Shown here in pieces: positions 1 to 7,647 of a stretch of DNA of 64,000 nucleotides. A program made the translations under genes and the position numbers. The DNA is from Thermococcus sp. SY098 (lineage in GTDB: Archaea > Methanobacteriota_B > Thermococci > Thermococcales > Thermococcaceae), in the NCBI RefSeq assembly GCF_035621495.1, contig NZ_CP141821.1, forward strand, positions 710,760-774,759, given 5' to 3'. The stretch's first letter is position 1, and every line of letters begins with the position of its first letter. The notes beneath the pieces are model-generated. The model was not told where the DNA came from. It searched no databases and saw nothing but the letters and a program-made list of their open reading frames with translations.

Positions 1-323
1 ATGACACACATCAAACAGCCGATACACTTGTTGGCGTTGAGCACTACAAAGCCTTCTTCGCTCTTCTTTATTGCTCCAGTTGGACAGACTTTCATACATG
101 GAGCATCTTCACAGTGCTGACACCTCAGTGGAACATTGAAGAAATCTGCAACTACAACCTTTAGTCTCGGCTTGGGCGTTGGTTTTTCAAAGATTGCTCC
201 GGATAATGTCTTGCTCATTGAATGCTCTACTGCACATGCTATTTCACAAGATCTGCATCCCATGCACTTCTTTGGATCAATGTAAATTGTTGGTCTCTCT
301 AAACTTGTCTCAAGAAGCGACAT
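1..323 (-). CDS. cooF: CooF-like 4Fe-4S ferredoxin, electron carrier (partial, C-terminus off the left edge)
   Basis: The first 107 residues are visible. Cysteines at 20, 23, 26 and 30, at 68, 71, 76 and 80, and at 100, 103 and 106 form the multi-cluster pattern of the four-cluster ferredoxin subunits (CooF/HycB/DmsB type) that carry electrons between an oxidoreductase and a hydrogenase. The ATG at 323 is preceded by GAGGTGAT at a normal distance. The gene sits directly downstream of the CorQ/CorR-like regulator genes on the same strand, and this is why I favour the carbon monoxide dehydrogenase partner CooF over another HycB-like subunit. The dehydrogenase and hydrogenase genes would lie to the left of the window and are not seen. 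Family confidence is high; the CO assignment is inference from context. Confidence 0.8.
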   Translation of the reverse strand, partial: MSLLETSLERPTIYIDPKKCMGCRSCEIACAVEHSMSKTLSGAIFEKPTPKPRLKVVVADFFNVPLRCQHCEDAPCMKVCPTGAIKKSEEGFVVLNANKCIGCLMCV

Positions 324-426
324 TGTTATCACCTCAAAACTTAGGTAAACAAAGGAGATTAAAAGGAGACCGTGTTCGGCAAATAACTCAAAAACTCCTT
401 AATTTGTTCATGCACAAGAACACGTT
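324..426 (-). promoter_or_regulatory. cooF upstream region with three TGTTC half-sites
   Basis: This gap between corR and cooF has TGTTC on the plus strand at 373-377 and 405-409 and its complement GAACA at 418-422. The last two form TGTTC-N8-GAACA; a longer 7-base inverted pair, CGTGTTC (371-377) and GAACACG (418-424), is also present. No strong TATA box is visible; a weak candidate is CTTTTAATC on the minus strand near 358-366. The arrangement would suit an activator-dependent promoter. Binding by CorR is inference. Confidence 0.4.
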
Positions 427-1545
427 TCAGTATTCATAAAGTGATACTATTGCTTTTTCTCTTATTTCCCTGTACTCTTTTAGAAGATCTTTAGCAAACT
501 CTGTCAGAATCGTTATTCCTTTTTTCCTGCCCCCTCTGACGGATATAATTAAAGAAATGCCCAGTTTTTCTTCGAGACTTCTTACTTTTTCCCAATATGT
601 CGAAGGAGAAACTCCGAGAGCCTTACATGCAGCTCTAAATGAATTAACCTGAGAAATTAGTTCCAAAAGTTCCAAGATCTCCCCAGGGATCTCAACACCC
701 TCTTTTGTCACGAATGAGACCCGTATTTTAGGTGAAAGTCCAACAACGTTTCGATTTATTGTACAGGGTGAAAAGAGCATTTTTCTAAGGTCATCCTTAG
801 TGATTCTCTTATAATTCACTTCAAATCTTGAAAGCGGACATTTTGAGAAGTTCCCATATGGATTCAAGTATAGAGTTTTACAGTTCTCAGCACTTGGAGA
901 GGTCAGCAACGTTACTGGGTAATTGTCTATGAAGACCTTAATGGCATTGTAGAAATACTTCCTTCCATAATGAAGACCAATTTCAACGTTTTCTTTTTTC
1001 GCAATTTTTTCAAGAAATTTATCTGCATATGGAGATGCGTAAAGCTTTGGTCCTAACGTTATCTTTAACCCGTAACTTTTGCACAGTTCAATTGTTGACA
1101 GGATTTCGGCAAAGTCGGAGTTGGAATCCAGCAAAATATACGCCTCAAGATTGTCTATACCCTGAGAAAGGAGCATTTTTACTGTCTGAAGGTTTGACTT
1201 TATGTCCTTATAAGAGGGTATTATTAGAGAAATAAAATCAACGTTTTCAAGGGAAGTTTTGTTGAGAAAATTTCTCGAGACTGATACTGGAATGAAGAGG
1301 GTAAGCTTTCTACAGAGTTCCATAGTTTGCCGGATTATGATGTTAATCTTTGGATGGAGGAGAGGATTTGGGCATGTCAAAAGTCCTTCCTTAAATTTAA
1401 AATCCCCAAGATGAGAGCTGAGTATTTCCAATGCCTCAAGAGGAAGCATTATTCCAGCACAGCCAAATTTCTCTTTCCAAGGACATATCAGACAACTACT
1501 GTCACATTTGCTTGAAGGTTGAACTGCTAAAATGCTCATATCCAT
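427..1545 (-). CDS. corR: CorR-like transcriptional regulator: radical-SAM-like domain fused to LysR/ModE-type winged helix
   Basis: The 372-residue protein has two parts. The N-terminus carries C14-x3-C18-x2-C21 followed by C29, the cluster-binding spacing of radical SAM enzymes, and further cysteines in the middle (NCKTLYLNPYGNFSKCP) that recall the auxiliary-cluster region of SPASM proteins. The last 80 or so residues (SQVNSFRAACKALGVSPSTYW onward) are a winged helix-turn-helix of the LysR N-terminal/ModE type, here placed at the C-terminus. It overlaps the stop of corQ in TGATG, so the two are translationally coupled; a GTG three bases upstream (1548) is an alternative start. In CO-growing Thermococcus a V4R protein (CorQ) and a LysR-like DNA-binding protein (CorR) activate the CO dehydrogenase operon. 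Gene order and position before cooF match that system. Whether the radical SAM fold is catalytic or a redox/CO sensor is unknown. Confidence 0.75.
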   Translation of the reverse strand: MDMSILAVQPSSKCDSSCLICPWKEKFGCAGIMLPLEALEILSSHLGDFKFKEGLLTCPNPLLHPKINIIIRQTMELCRKLTLFIPVSVSRNFLNKTSLENVDFISLIIPSYKDIKSNLQTVKMLLSQGIDNLEAYILLDSNSDFAEILSTIELCKSYGLKITLGPKLYASPYADKFLEKIAKKENVEIGLHYGRKYFYNAIKVFIDNYPVTLLTSPSAENCKTLYLNPYGNFSKCPLSRFEVNYKRITKDDLRKMLFSPCTINRNVVGLSPKIRVSFVTKEGVEIPGEILELLELISQVNSFRAACKALGVSPSTYWEKVRSLEEKLGISLIISVRGGRKKGITILTEFAKDLLKEYREIREKAIVSLYEY

Positions 1546-2105
1546 CACTCGAATATCACTTCAAATCCACAGAAAGAATTGCCAAGTCCCCAGCAGTAGA
1601 TTTCACGAGTTACGTTCTTTCCAACGAGTTCTTCCATGACCCCTTGAATAAGCCCTGCTTCAAAGTCACATAGGGTTCTGCCAATAGGAGGTGCTCGGTA
1701 ACAACTGATGCATTCATATATATTCACTTTCATCTTGCTAAATGACTCGTCCACAATGTCAAGAAGCCCTATTTTTTGATTTAGGAACACCTTCGGTAGG
1801 TCATCAATGCTCCTAATCTCTCCAGTTTCTATTAACCTGCGAGCCAAATTATACCCCGCACCTCTCAAAATTAGAGTCCTCAAAGATGGGCTGTATTCAA
1901 GCATGCCATAAGAAACCATTCTGAATGTCCTCACGTATTCCCTATCCTCTGGGGAGATTTTCACGAAAAACGGACGTACGACATTGAAGTAATTTTCCGG
2001 GGTTAATCTAATCCCTTCTCTATGTTTCCTTTTGCTTCTAACCTCCTCTTTGTAAATTTTCCTCCACTTTTCTATTAGAACACTAACATCTTCCATACCA
2101 ACCAT
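1545..2105 (-). CDS. corQ: CorQ-like V4R (4-vinyl reductase) domain sensor protein
   Basis: The 186-residue protein ends in a V4R domain (about residues 60-186) with cysteines at 132, 135, 146, 171 and 179; the stretch from Y130 to G180 is the typical small-ligand or metal-binding core of this fold. The N-terminal 50 residues are basic and probably helical. V4R domains bind small hydrophobic ligands or metals in regulators and in bacteriochlorophyll enzymes. In Thermococcus onnurineus CorQ is the partner of the DNA-binding CorR in CO-dependent activation, and here it is the first gene of a two-gene unit ending in TGATG overlap with corR. The start at 2105 has no clear ribosome-binding site; ATG at 2096 is equally possible. 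Function by homology and context. Confidence 0.75.
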   Translation of the reverse strand: MVGMEDVSVLIEKWRKIYKEEVRSKRKHREGIRLTPENYFNVVRPFFVKISPEDREYVRTFRMVSYGMLEYSPSLRTLILRGAGYNLARRLIETGEIRSIDDLPKVFLNQKIGLLDIVDESFSKMKVNIYECISCYRAPPIGRTLCDFEAGLIQGVMEELVGKNVTREIYCWGLGNSFCGFEVIFE

Positions 2106-2120
2106 CTAATGAAATTATTT

Positions 2121-2156
2121 GCATATATCACTTTAAGATTTTTGGTCACAAATCTT
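2121..2156. promoter_or_regulatory. Shared corQ/sfsA promoter with a 22-bp inverted repeat
   Basis: The A/T element gcatatatcac (2121-2131) reads as a TATA box on both strands and is well placed for both the leftward corQ and the rightward sfsA genes. Next to it AAGATTT (2135-2141) and AAATCTT (2150-2156) form a perfect inverted repeat with an 8-base centre. It lies upstream of the TATA for corQ and just downstream of it for sfsA, so one bound factor could affect the two in opposite ways. The binding protein is unknown. Confidence 0.45.
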
Positions 2157-2183
2157 TTCAATGAAGAGATTCAACTGATTTCT

Positions 2184-2879
2184 ATGATACTCCTGAAGCT
2201 TCCTATTGTTGAGGGAGAGTTCATTGAAAGAATAAATAGATTTGTTGGGTTGGTTAGAATAGATGGTGAAGTTAAGCGAGCCCTTATAACGAACACTGGA
2301 CGCTTGGAGGAATTTATGGTCAAAGGTAGAAAGTGCTTCTGCATTCCCAAGCAGGGAGGAAAAACAGACTTTGTTTTGATAGCTTTTGAAGATAAAAACT
2401 CTAAGGGGGCTATAATTGATACAAGAATCCAAGCGAGGGCATTTGAGAAGGCTGTAGAGCTTGGATTAATTTCATGGTTGAAAGATTGTCATATTAAAAA
2501 GAGGGAAGTTAAAATCGGAGCTTCTCGGCTGGATTACCTTTTAGATTGCAGTGGGGAAGAAATTTGGGTTGAAATGAAAAGCGCTGTTCTCAGGGAGGGA
2601 GAATATGCAATGTATCCCGACTGTCCAAGCTTAAGGGGTCAGAAGCACATCAGAGAGCTCATAAAACTCCGGGAGAGAAGCAAAAGAGCCATGATTATCT
2701 TTATTGGTGCTCTGCCAGATGTTAAGAGGTTTAAGCCTTATGTTAAAGGTGATCCGGAAATTGCAAGACTTTTAAAGGAAGCAAAGGATAGAGGTGTTGA
2801 AATAAAAGCTTTGAGTATAGCTTTATTACCCTCCGGAGAGATCATTTTAGAGAGGGATAATCTCGAGATTGAAATTTAG
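2184..2879 (+). CDS. sfsA: SfsA family protein (sugar fermentation stimulation homologue, nuclease-like fold)
   Basis: The 231-residue product has the SfsA pattern: an N-terminal OB-like half with FVGLVRIDGEVKRALITNTGRLEE, and a C-terminal half with RLDYLLDCSGEEIWVEMKSAVL, a PD-(D/E)XK-like core with D, E and K in register. The family is widespread in archaea and bacteria; E. coli SfsA binds DNA and influences maltose metabolism, but its real role is not settled. The open frame extends upstream to 2109, but conservation begins at the methionine at 2184 (MILLKLP) and the TATA box at 2121-2131 lies inside the longer version, so 2184 is preferred. It is transcribed divergently from corQ. Confidence 0.88.
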   Translation: MILLKLPIVEGEFIERINRFVGLVRIDGEVKRALITNTGRLEEFMVKGRKCFCIPKQGGKTDFVLIAFEDKNSKGAIIDTRIQARAFEKAVELGLISWLKDCHIKKREVKIGASRLDYLLDCSGEEIWVEMKSAVLREGEYAMYPDCPSLRGQKHIRELIKLRERSKRAMIIFIGALPDVKRFKPYVKGDPEIARLLKEAKDRGVEIKALSIALLPSGEIILERDNLEIEI

Positions 2880-2882
2880 GAG

Positions 2883-2940
2883 GGTTTTTAAAGCCCATGG
2901 GGCTTAACACTTCTTAGGGGGTAACACCCCAATCTTAAAG
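2883..2940 (+). promoter_or_regulatory. Two short hairpins and TATA before the Toprim gene
   Basis: The gap after sfsA contains gggtttttaaag (TATA-like, 2883-2894), then AAGCCC-ATG-GGGCTT (2891-2905) and GGGGT-AAC-ACCCC (2918-2930), two small perfect hairpins with 3-base loops. They could end sfsA transcription or fold in the leader of the next gene. Oligo-T stretches, the usual archaeal termination signal, do not follow them. Confidence 0.35.
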
Positions 2941-2951
2941 AGGTGGCTGGA

Positions 2952-3815
2952 ATGACGATTGTGGATGTTAGAATTTTAGTTGAAGGTGCGAGCGACGTTG
3001 AGGTTGTTAGCAAAGCATTGCAGGGTCTTGCATTGGGGAGTGAATACAACATAACGATTTCCTCAATAATTCCAACGACGAATTTAGAAATTGCAAAAAG
3101 CGCAGCGGCTGGGGCAGATTTGCTAATAATAGCAACTGACGCCGATAGGGTTGGGAGAGAACTTGCAGACAGACTTTTCAGGGAGCTCAGCGAATTAGTT
3201 GGACACGTTGAAAGAATGAAAATACCGCTTGGGCATGACTTAGAGCACATAGATGTCGAGCTTGTGAGGAAAGAGCTCAAAAATACCCTTGTGAGAGCGG
3301 GGTTAAAGAGTCTGCAGCTTCTCCCGGAGTATATGGCACTCAGGAACCAGTTGCTTGACTTAAAAGGAAAATACGATATGCTTGAACAAGAGAAGCACAG
3401 CCTCGAAAGTCAGCTCCAGGAAATTGAGCAGAAATATGAGCAGCTTAGGCAGGAATATCAGAGGTTAAAGGAGGAAAATGAAAACTTAAAAATACTCCTT
3501 GACAAGAGAAGCAACTTGGTGAAGATTGAAGAGGCTTGGAAGCAGATTTTTCCGGGGGAAGAGGTTCCAAACGAGGAAATCATAGGGAAAGCCGTTGAAA
3601 GGCTCGGGTTACAAGGTAGGGTAATTGTCGGTCAAGGATACATTTACGCAGAAGAGGAAAGACTGATTGAAGAGCTCTTAAAGATTGTATATCTTACCAT
3701 GACAATTGCAAAACCAGAAGGACGAGAACCACCAGAAGAAAGAGTTGATGAAAGTGAGAGAATAGAAGAGACTAAAGAAACCGAGGTCTTTCATGAAAAA
3801 ATAGAAGAGCTTTGA
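2952..3815 (+). CDS. Toprim-domain protein with long coiled coil, function unknown
   Basis: The first 110 residues form a Toprim fold: ILVEGASDVEVV supplies the catalytic-type glutamate and IIATDADRVGREL the DxD. A heptad-rich coiled coil follows (about residues 120-185, from LDLKGKYDMLEQEK), then a small domain and an acidic tail. Toprim domains occur in topoisomerases, primases, OLD nucleases and RecR; this stand-alone archaeal version is not assigned a reaction. The ATG at 2952 follows GAGGTGG with 6 bases between; a GTG at 2943 is less likely. Only 27 bases separate it from xerA, so the two are probably co-transcribed, which hints at a role in chromosome topology or segregation (inference). 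Confidence 0.75.
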   Translation: MTIVDVRILVEGASDVEVVSKALQGLALGSEYNITISSIIPTTNLEIAKSAAAGADLLIIATDADRVGRELADRLFRELSELVGHVERMKIPLGHDLEHIDVELVRKELKNTLVRAGLKSLQLLPEYMALRNQLLDLKGKYDMLEQEKHSLESQLQEIEQKYEQLRQEYQRLKEENENLKILLDKRSNLVKIEEAWKQIFPGEEVPNEEIIGKAVERLGLQGRVIVGQGYIYAEEERLIEELLKIVYLTMTIAKPEGREPPEERVDESERIEETKETEVFHEKIEEL

Positions 3816-3842
3816 TCTCTATATTTTCTTTTGTGATGCTCT

Positions 3843-4673
3843 ATGGACATTGAAGAATTTGAAATGTACCTTGAGCTGGAGGGCAAGAGCCCGAACACCA
3901 TTAGAATGTATTCCTATTACGTGAAGAGGTTTTTAGAAGAGGGAAATGACTTAAATGCCCGTTCTGCCCTTCGCTTCTTGGCAATGCTTAAAAAAAGTGG
4001 GTATTCTAACAAAAGTTTAAATCTCGTTGTTCAAGCATTGAAAGCCTATTTTAGATTTGAAGGACTTGAGGAAGAAGCCAAAAAAATAAAATCTCCGAAA
4101 GTCCCGAGAAGCTTGCCAAAAAGTTTAACAAAAGAGGAAGTGAAGAAACTTCTAAGTGCAATTCCACCAACAAGAAAAAGGGATAGACTTATTGTGTTAC
4201 TGCTCTACGGCTCTGGACTTAGAGTAAGCGAGCTCTGCAATTTAAAAATCAACGACGTTGACTTTAAGCGCTCTTTAATTATCGTTAGAGGAGGAAAAGG
4301 CGGAAAGGATAGGATAGTACCAGTCCCGGGAGCTCTCCTCAAGGAGATTGAAGATTACTTAAAAATGAGAAAGGATAACAGTGAATATCTGCTTGTCGAA
4401 GAAAGAAGAAATAGGAAAGACAGGCTCTCACCAAAAACAGTGTGGTACATTCTCGACAAATATGGAAAAAAAGCTGGGATAAAGGTCACCCCCCATATGC
4501 TCAGGCACAGCTTTGCCACCCATATGCTCGAAAACGGAATTGATATTAGAGTCATTCAGGAAATTCTGGGGCATTCAAACCTTTCAACGACCCAAATTTA
4601 CACCAAAGTCACCGTTGAACACTTAAGGAGAGCACAAGAAAAGGCAAAGTTAATTGAGAGTTTGATAGAATGA
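3843..4673 (+). CDS. xerA: XerA site-specific tyrosine recombinase
   Basis: The 276-residue protein has the tyrosine recombinase layout: an N-terminal SAM-like DNA-binding domain (about 1-80) and a catalytic domain with R127 (GSGLRVSEL), lysine in the GGKGGKDR turn, H218-x-x-R221 ([11 protein letters not shown]), H244 (LGHSNLSTT) and the nucleophile Y253. All catalytic residues are present. The single archaeal XerA resolves chromosome dimers at a dif site with no XerD partner. No dif-like sequence was recognised in the window. It follows the Toprim gene on the same strand and converges with pfkC, 20 bases away. Confidence 0.93.
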   Translation: MDIEEFEMYLELEGKSPNTIRMYSYYVKRFLEEGNDLNARSALRFLAMLKKSGYSNKSLNLVVQALKAYFRFEGLEEEAKKIKSPKVPRSLPKSLTKEEVKKLLSAIPPTRKRDRLIVLLLYGSGLRVSELCNLKINDVDFKRSLIIVRGGKGGKDRIVPVPGALLKEIEDYLKMRKDNSEYLLVEERRNRKDRLSPKTVWYILDKYGKKAGIKVTPHMLRHSFATHMLENGIDIRVIQEILGHSNLSTTQIYTKVTVEHLRRAQEKAKLIESLIE

Positions 4674-4693
4674 AGTACTTGGGTCAAACAAAC

Positions 4694-6076
4694 CTAATAC
4701 ATGCCCTTTCTTCTCAATAAGGCGAGGTAGCTCGTAAATGCTCCCGCTGAAATGGTATCTCCAAGTCCTACTGTTGATACTGGGTTTTTAACCAGCCTTG
4801 TTGGGATGATAACAATCTTATATTCCCTCGTTCTCAGTTTTCTTTTTGCCTCCTCAAACCTAAGTTTCACAAATTCACCATATTCATTATAAGGCACTCT
4901 CAAGCCTACTTTAAAGTCATCTGGACTTTTAATGTCTCCAAGAGAAGCTCTTGCTGCTGCAAGTGTTGTTGCAATCTCCAAGCTCTGCCTGAGCTCATCT
5001 TCGCTGAGTGGATTGTCTTTATAGGTGATGTACATAAGATAGTAGATCGTATGAATCTGCAAAATTTCAAGATTGAGCTCATCAAGAATGATCTTACCGC
5101 CTAAAACGGTATCTTCAATTCTGTTGTAGTTAAAAATCCTATCTGCAAGCTTTGGATATCCAAGGGAATTTAGAATGTGAGCAATCTCTGACTCATCCAT
5201 TCCAACGCTATCTGCTAAGGGAAAAATGTTGTAGATAACCTTCTTTCTCAGCTCTCTGTCCTGAATTGATGCAAACTCCACATGGATTTTGATGTCCTTG
5301 TTTTTCTTAAGAAGTCTTATATCTTCTTTTGCCTTTCTCAGATAATAGTTGGCATCTTTTCCATCAGAATATCGTTTTTTAATTCCCTGATATCCAGATA
5401 AAATGGCACCATCTACAATCTCACCAATTTCTGGTAAAAATGGCTTTAAGTCTTCTTTGGTCTCGATCCGAATGCTCTCGAAACGAGAAGCAACAATAAA
5501 GCGACCAGAGTGAGGAACTTCTATAACCTCATTACCCAGTTTAAATCTTGTTCCTTTTCTAAATTCAAAAATCCTGTTCACTTTTACGGGATCATTCTCA
5601 CGATAAGCTTCAATCGGCTTCTTCAAAACCAGCTTTCCATTCTCAACAACAGGATAAAGAAGATTTGGCTTGTTAACAAACATTTGAGCCTGTCTCTTAG
5701 CTAAAATGGGGGAGTATGCTATAACTTTTTTAAAATCAAGATTAGCAAGAAGGTTGGCAATGATTCCAACTTGACCTCCCATTCTCTCCACGTCGTACTT
5801 AAATCTCTCATCAAACCATGTGTGCATTTCTTCATTTACAAGAGGAACAGCCATAGGCTTTCCCGTTTTTAGAGCATGAATGAGACGAGCAACAAAATCA
5901 ATAGGTTCATTGATTTCCCTTGGATAATCTTCCATTCTACTCTTTATGTTCTCTGCCCCAAGCTCTCTGATCAGCTTTTCAATGTGCTCCTTTCTGAGGT
6001 AAACTATTGCATCCACGTTGACATTGTACGCTAAGTACAAGCTGAGCTTTTGGGCATCTTGAAAAACATCAATCAT
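4694..6076 (-). CDS. pfkC: ADP-dependent phosphofructokinase
   Basis: The 460-residue enzyme belongs to the ribokinase-like ADP-dependent sugar kinases and phosphorylates fructose 6-phosphate with ADP as donor in the modified Embden-Meyerhof pathway of Thermococcales. Recognisable stretches are YNVNVDAIVYL near the N-terminus, ERMGGQVGIIANLL, GAILSGYQGIK, HVEFASI and the C-terminal NPVSTVGLGDTISAGAF with the catalytic GxGD aspartate. The N-terminal motif and total length fit the phosphofructokinase rather than the related ADP-glucokinase. The ATG at 6076 is preceded by GGTGAT; the frame opens earlier at a GTG (6085) that is unlikely to be used. The upstream region carries a TrmBL1/Tgr-type operator. 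Confidence 0.95.
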   Translation of the reverse strand: MIDVFQDAQKLSLYLAYNVNVDAIVYLRKEHIEKLIRELGAENIKSRMEDYPREINEPIDFVARLIHALKTGKPMAVPLVNEEMHTWFDERFKYDVERMGGQVGIIANLLANLDFKKVIAYSPILAKRQAQMFVNKPNLLYPVVENGKLVLKKPIEAYRENDPVKVNRIFEFRKGTRFKLGNEVIEVPHSGRFIVASRFESIRIETKEDLKPFLPEIGEIVDGAILSGYQGIKKRYSDGKDANYYLRKAKEDIRLLKKNKDIKIHVEFASIQDRELRKKVIYNIFPLADSVGMDESEIAHILNSLGYPKLADRIFNYNRIEDTVLGGKIILDELNLEILQIHTIYYLMYITYKDNPLSEDELRQSLEIATTLAAARASLGDIKSPDDFKVGLRVPYNEYGEFVKLRFEEAKRKLRTREYKIVIIPTRLVKNPVSTVGLGDTISAGAFTSYLALLRRKGMY

Positions 6077-6079
6077 TGG

Positions 6080-6133
6080 TATCACCCTCGGTGAATACTA
6101 ATCCAAAGTTAAGGATTCTGTTTAAAATGTTTT
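6080..6133 (-). promoter_or_regulatory. pfkC promoter with Thermococcales glycolytic motif downstream of TATA
   Basis: On the plus strand TATCAC-CCTCG-GTGAAT (6080-6096) matches the TrmBL1/Tgr motif TATCAC-N5-GTGATA except at the last two or three bases. Reading leftward, the BRE/TATA cgaaaacattttaaa (about 6121-6134) lies upstream of it, so the motif falls at or after the transcription start. Known glycolytic genes of Thermococcus carry the motif in this downstream position and are repressed by TrmBL1 when sugar is absent. Confidence 0.65.
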
Positions 6134-6187
6134 CGCTGTAATCACTGGATAAATGTCAAATCGAACCGGGGGAGAAATAGAAAAAGT

Positions 6188-6901
6188 TCAATATTCCATG
6201 AAGAGCCTTCCAAGCCATGGAATTCTCTCCCGAATGTCCAATTCTCGCAGGACAAGCCACAGTGATGCCTGATTGCTTGTAACAACTGGTACACCCAAAT
6301 CTTCCTCAAGAGGCTGGATTATTTCAAAAGTTCTCAAGTTGGTGCAACTTATGAAAACTGCATCCACGTCATCAATGAACATTGCTTTTGCAATACGATA
6401 AGCTTCATAGGGTTCAAGCTTTCCCACTTGAACGTTATCAACAATTCCGAGTCCCCTAATATCAAGAACCTCAAATTCGTTAGCCTCAAGAAATTCCTTT
6501 TCTCTCTGATTTATTTCATCAGTATAGGGGGTTATTACCATAATCTGCTGGGCATCCAATATCTTCAGTGCCTCAATAACAGCTGTGCTTGTTGTTACAA
6601 CCGGAATGTTAACCTCCCTTTCAATTTTTTCCTCGAGTTCAGCCTCAAAATTAATTCCGCCTATAAAAGAACCACTGGTACATCCATAAAGGATTAAATC
6701 AACATCCGCATCTTTTAAAAGTCGTGCACTATCAACCGCAAGGGAGCTCATTTTTAAAAGTTCTTCCTCTGTAATGCCTTTTAATGGCATCCTTGCTGTG
6801 TGAAGAGAAACACCCTCAGGCAGGGCAGAGTGAAGCTCCATCTCCATCGTGGTGTTTGATGAGGGAACAATCAGCCCAATTCTGCCTCTCCATCCATACA
6901 T
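6188..6901 (-). CDS. Maleate cis-trans isomerase / arylmalonate decarboxylase family protein
   Basis: The 237-residue product belongs to the Asp/Glu racemase-like superfamily. Two catalytic-type cysteines sit in LILYGCTSGSF and VFISCTNLRTF, the two-cysteine pattern of maleate isomerase; the N-terminal GLIVPSSNTTMEMEL is typical of that branch. The substrate in this organism is unknown: no nicotinate or malonate pathway genes are beside it. A ribosome-binding site AGGTGG precedes the ATG at 6901; the frame reaches a GTG at 6910. It is transcribed divergently from the nitroreductase gene across 96 bases. Confidence 0.78.
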   Translation of the reverse strand: MYGWRGRIGLIVPSSNTTMEMELHSALPEGVSLHTARMPLKGITEEELLKMSSLAVDSARLLKDADVDLILYGCTSGSFIGGINFEAELEEKIEREVNIPVVTTSTAVIEALKILDAQQIMVITPYTDEINQREKEFLEANEFEVLDIRGLGIVDNVQVGKLEPYEAYRIAKAMFIDDVDAVFISCTNLRTFEIIQPLEEDLGVPVVTSNQASLWLVLRELDIRERIPWLGRLFMEY

Positions 6902-6997
6902 GCATTCCACCTAAAAGAAGTTCTCAGGGCATTACTTAAACCTTTGGTTCACAAAAGGTTAATTAGCTAAAAACATAACGTTAAGATGGTGATTTTC

Positions 6998-7603
6998 ATG
7001 GAGCTAAGTGAGGCTATAAACAAGAGAACATCAGTAAGATTTTATGAGGAGAGAGAAGTTGATGAGGAAACTTTAAGAGAGCTAATTAAAGCCGCCATAA
7101 GAGCACCGACTGCAAGCGGACTGGAGAACTGGCTTTTTGTAGCATACAAAAGTAAGGACATTCGGGAAAAACTCTATGAGCTCATAAAGCAGGGGCATAT
7201 CGAATATTTTACTGAAAGAGGATTACCAGAGGAAAAAATGAAGAAACTTCTCAAGAGATTCGAAGAAGGGATGTACAAGGCACCGATTTATTTGGGAGTA
7301 TTCATTAACAAAAACGTTAAAGCACTGAAAGATGAGAAATACAGAGAATTGGAGTTCTGCTTTGCATTAGAAAGTGCTGCAATGGCGATTGAGAACTTAA
7401 TGCTAAAGGCTGTTGAACTCGGATTAGGGACTTGTTATATAGGAGTAGCATGCTTCGAACAAATAGAAAAGGAGCTCAAGAAGATGGCAGGTCTGGGAGA
7501 AGAGTACTTCCTTGTGGGGTTGATAACAATAGGATATCCGAAGGGAGGGATTTCTCCGAGAGAAAGAAAGAAAAGTGTCGAAGAGGTGCTAAAAATAATT
7601 TAG
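6998..7603 (+). CDS. Nitroreductase family flavoprotein
   Basis: The 201-residue protein has the FMN-binding nitroreductase signature: NKRTSVRFYEEREV at the N-terminus, APTASGLENW in the flavin-binding region, FCFALESAAMAIENLMLKAVELGLGTCYIG in the central helix, and LITIGYPKG near the end. These enzymes reduce quinones, nitro compounds or other acceptors with NAD(P)H; the physiological substrate is not evident. The ATG at 6998 follows GGTGAT; the upstream in-frame ATG at 6986 has no such site. It stands alone on its strand before a small membrane protein. Confidence 0.88.
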   Translation: MELSEAINKRTSVRFYEEREVDEETLRELIKAAIRAPTASGLENWLFVAYKSKDIREKLYELIKQGHIEYFTERGLPEEKMKKLLKRFEEGMYKAPIYLGVFINKNVKALKDEKYRELEFCFALESAAMAIENLMLKAVELGLGTCYIGVACFEQIEKELKKMAGLGEEYFLVGLITIGYPKGGISPRERKKSVEEVLKII

Positions 7604-7647
7604 GAACATTTTTATTAAACTTATGCCTATGAGCATACGGTGAAAAA

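Noticed and set aside
3816-3842. dif site near xerA
   Set aside because: The short gap has no sequence resembling the 28-bp dif pattern of Thermococcales that I recall.
4694-6076. ADP-dependent glucokinase as identity of this gene
   Set aside because: The N-terminal YNVNVDAIVYL and internal motifs match the phosphofructokinase branch, not glucokinase.
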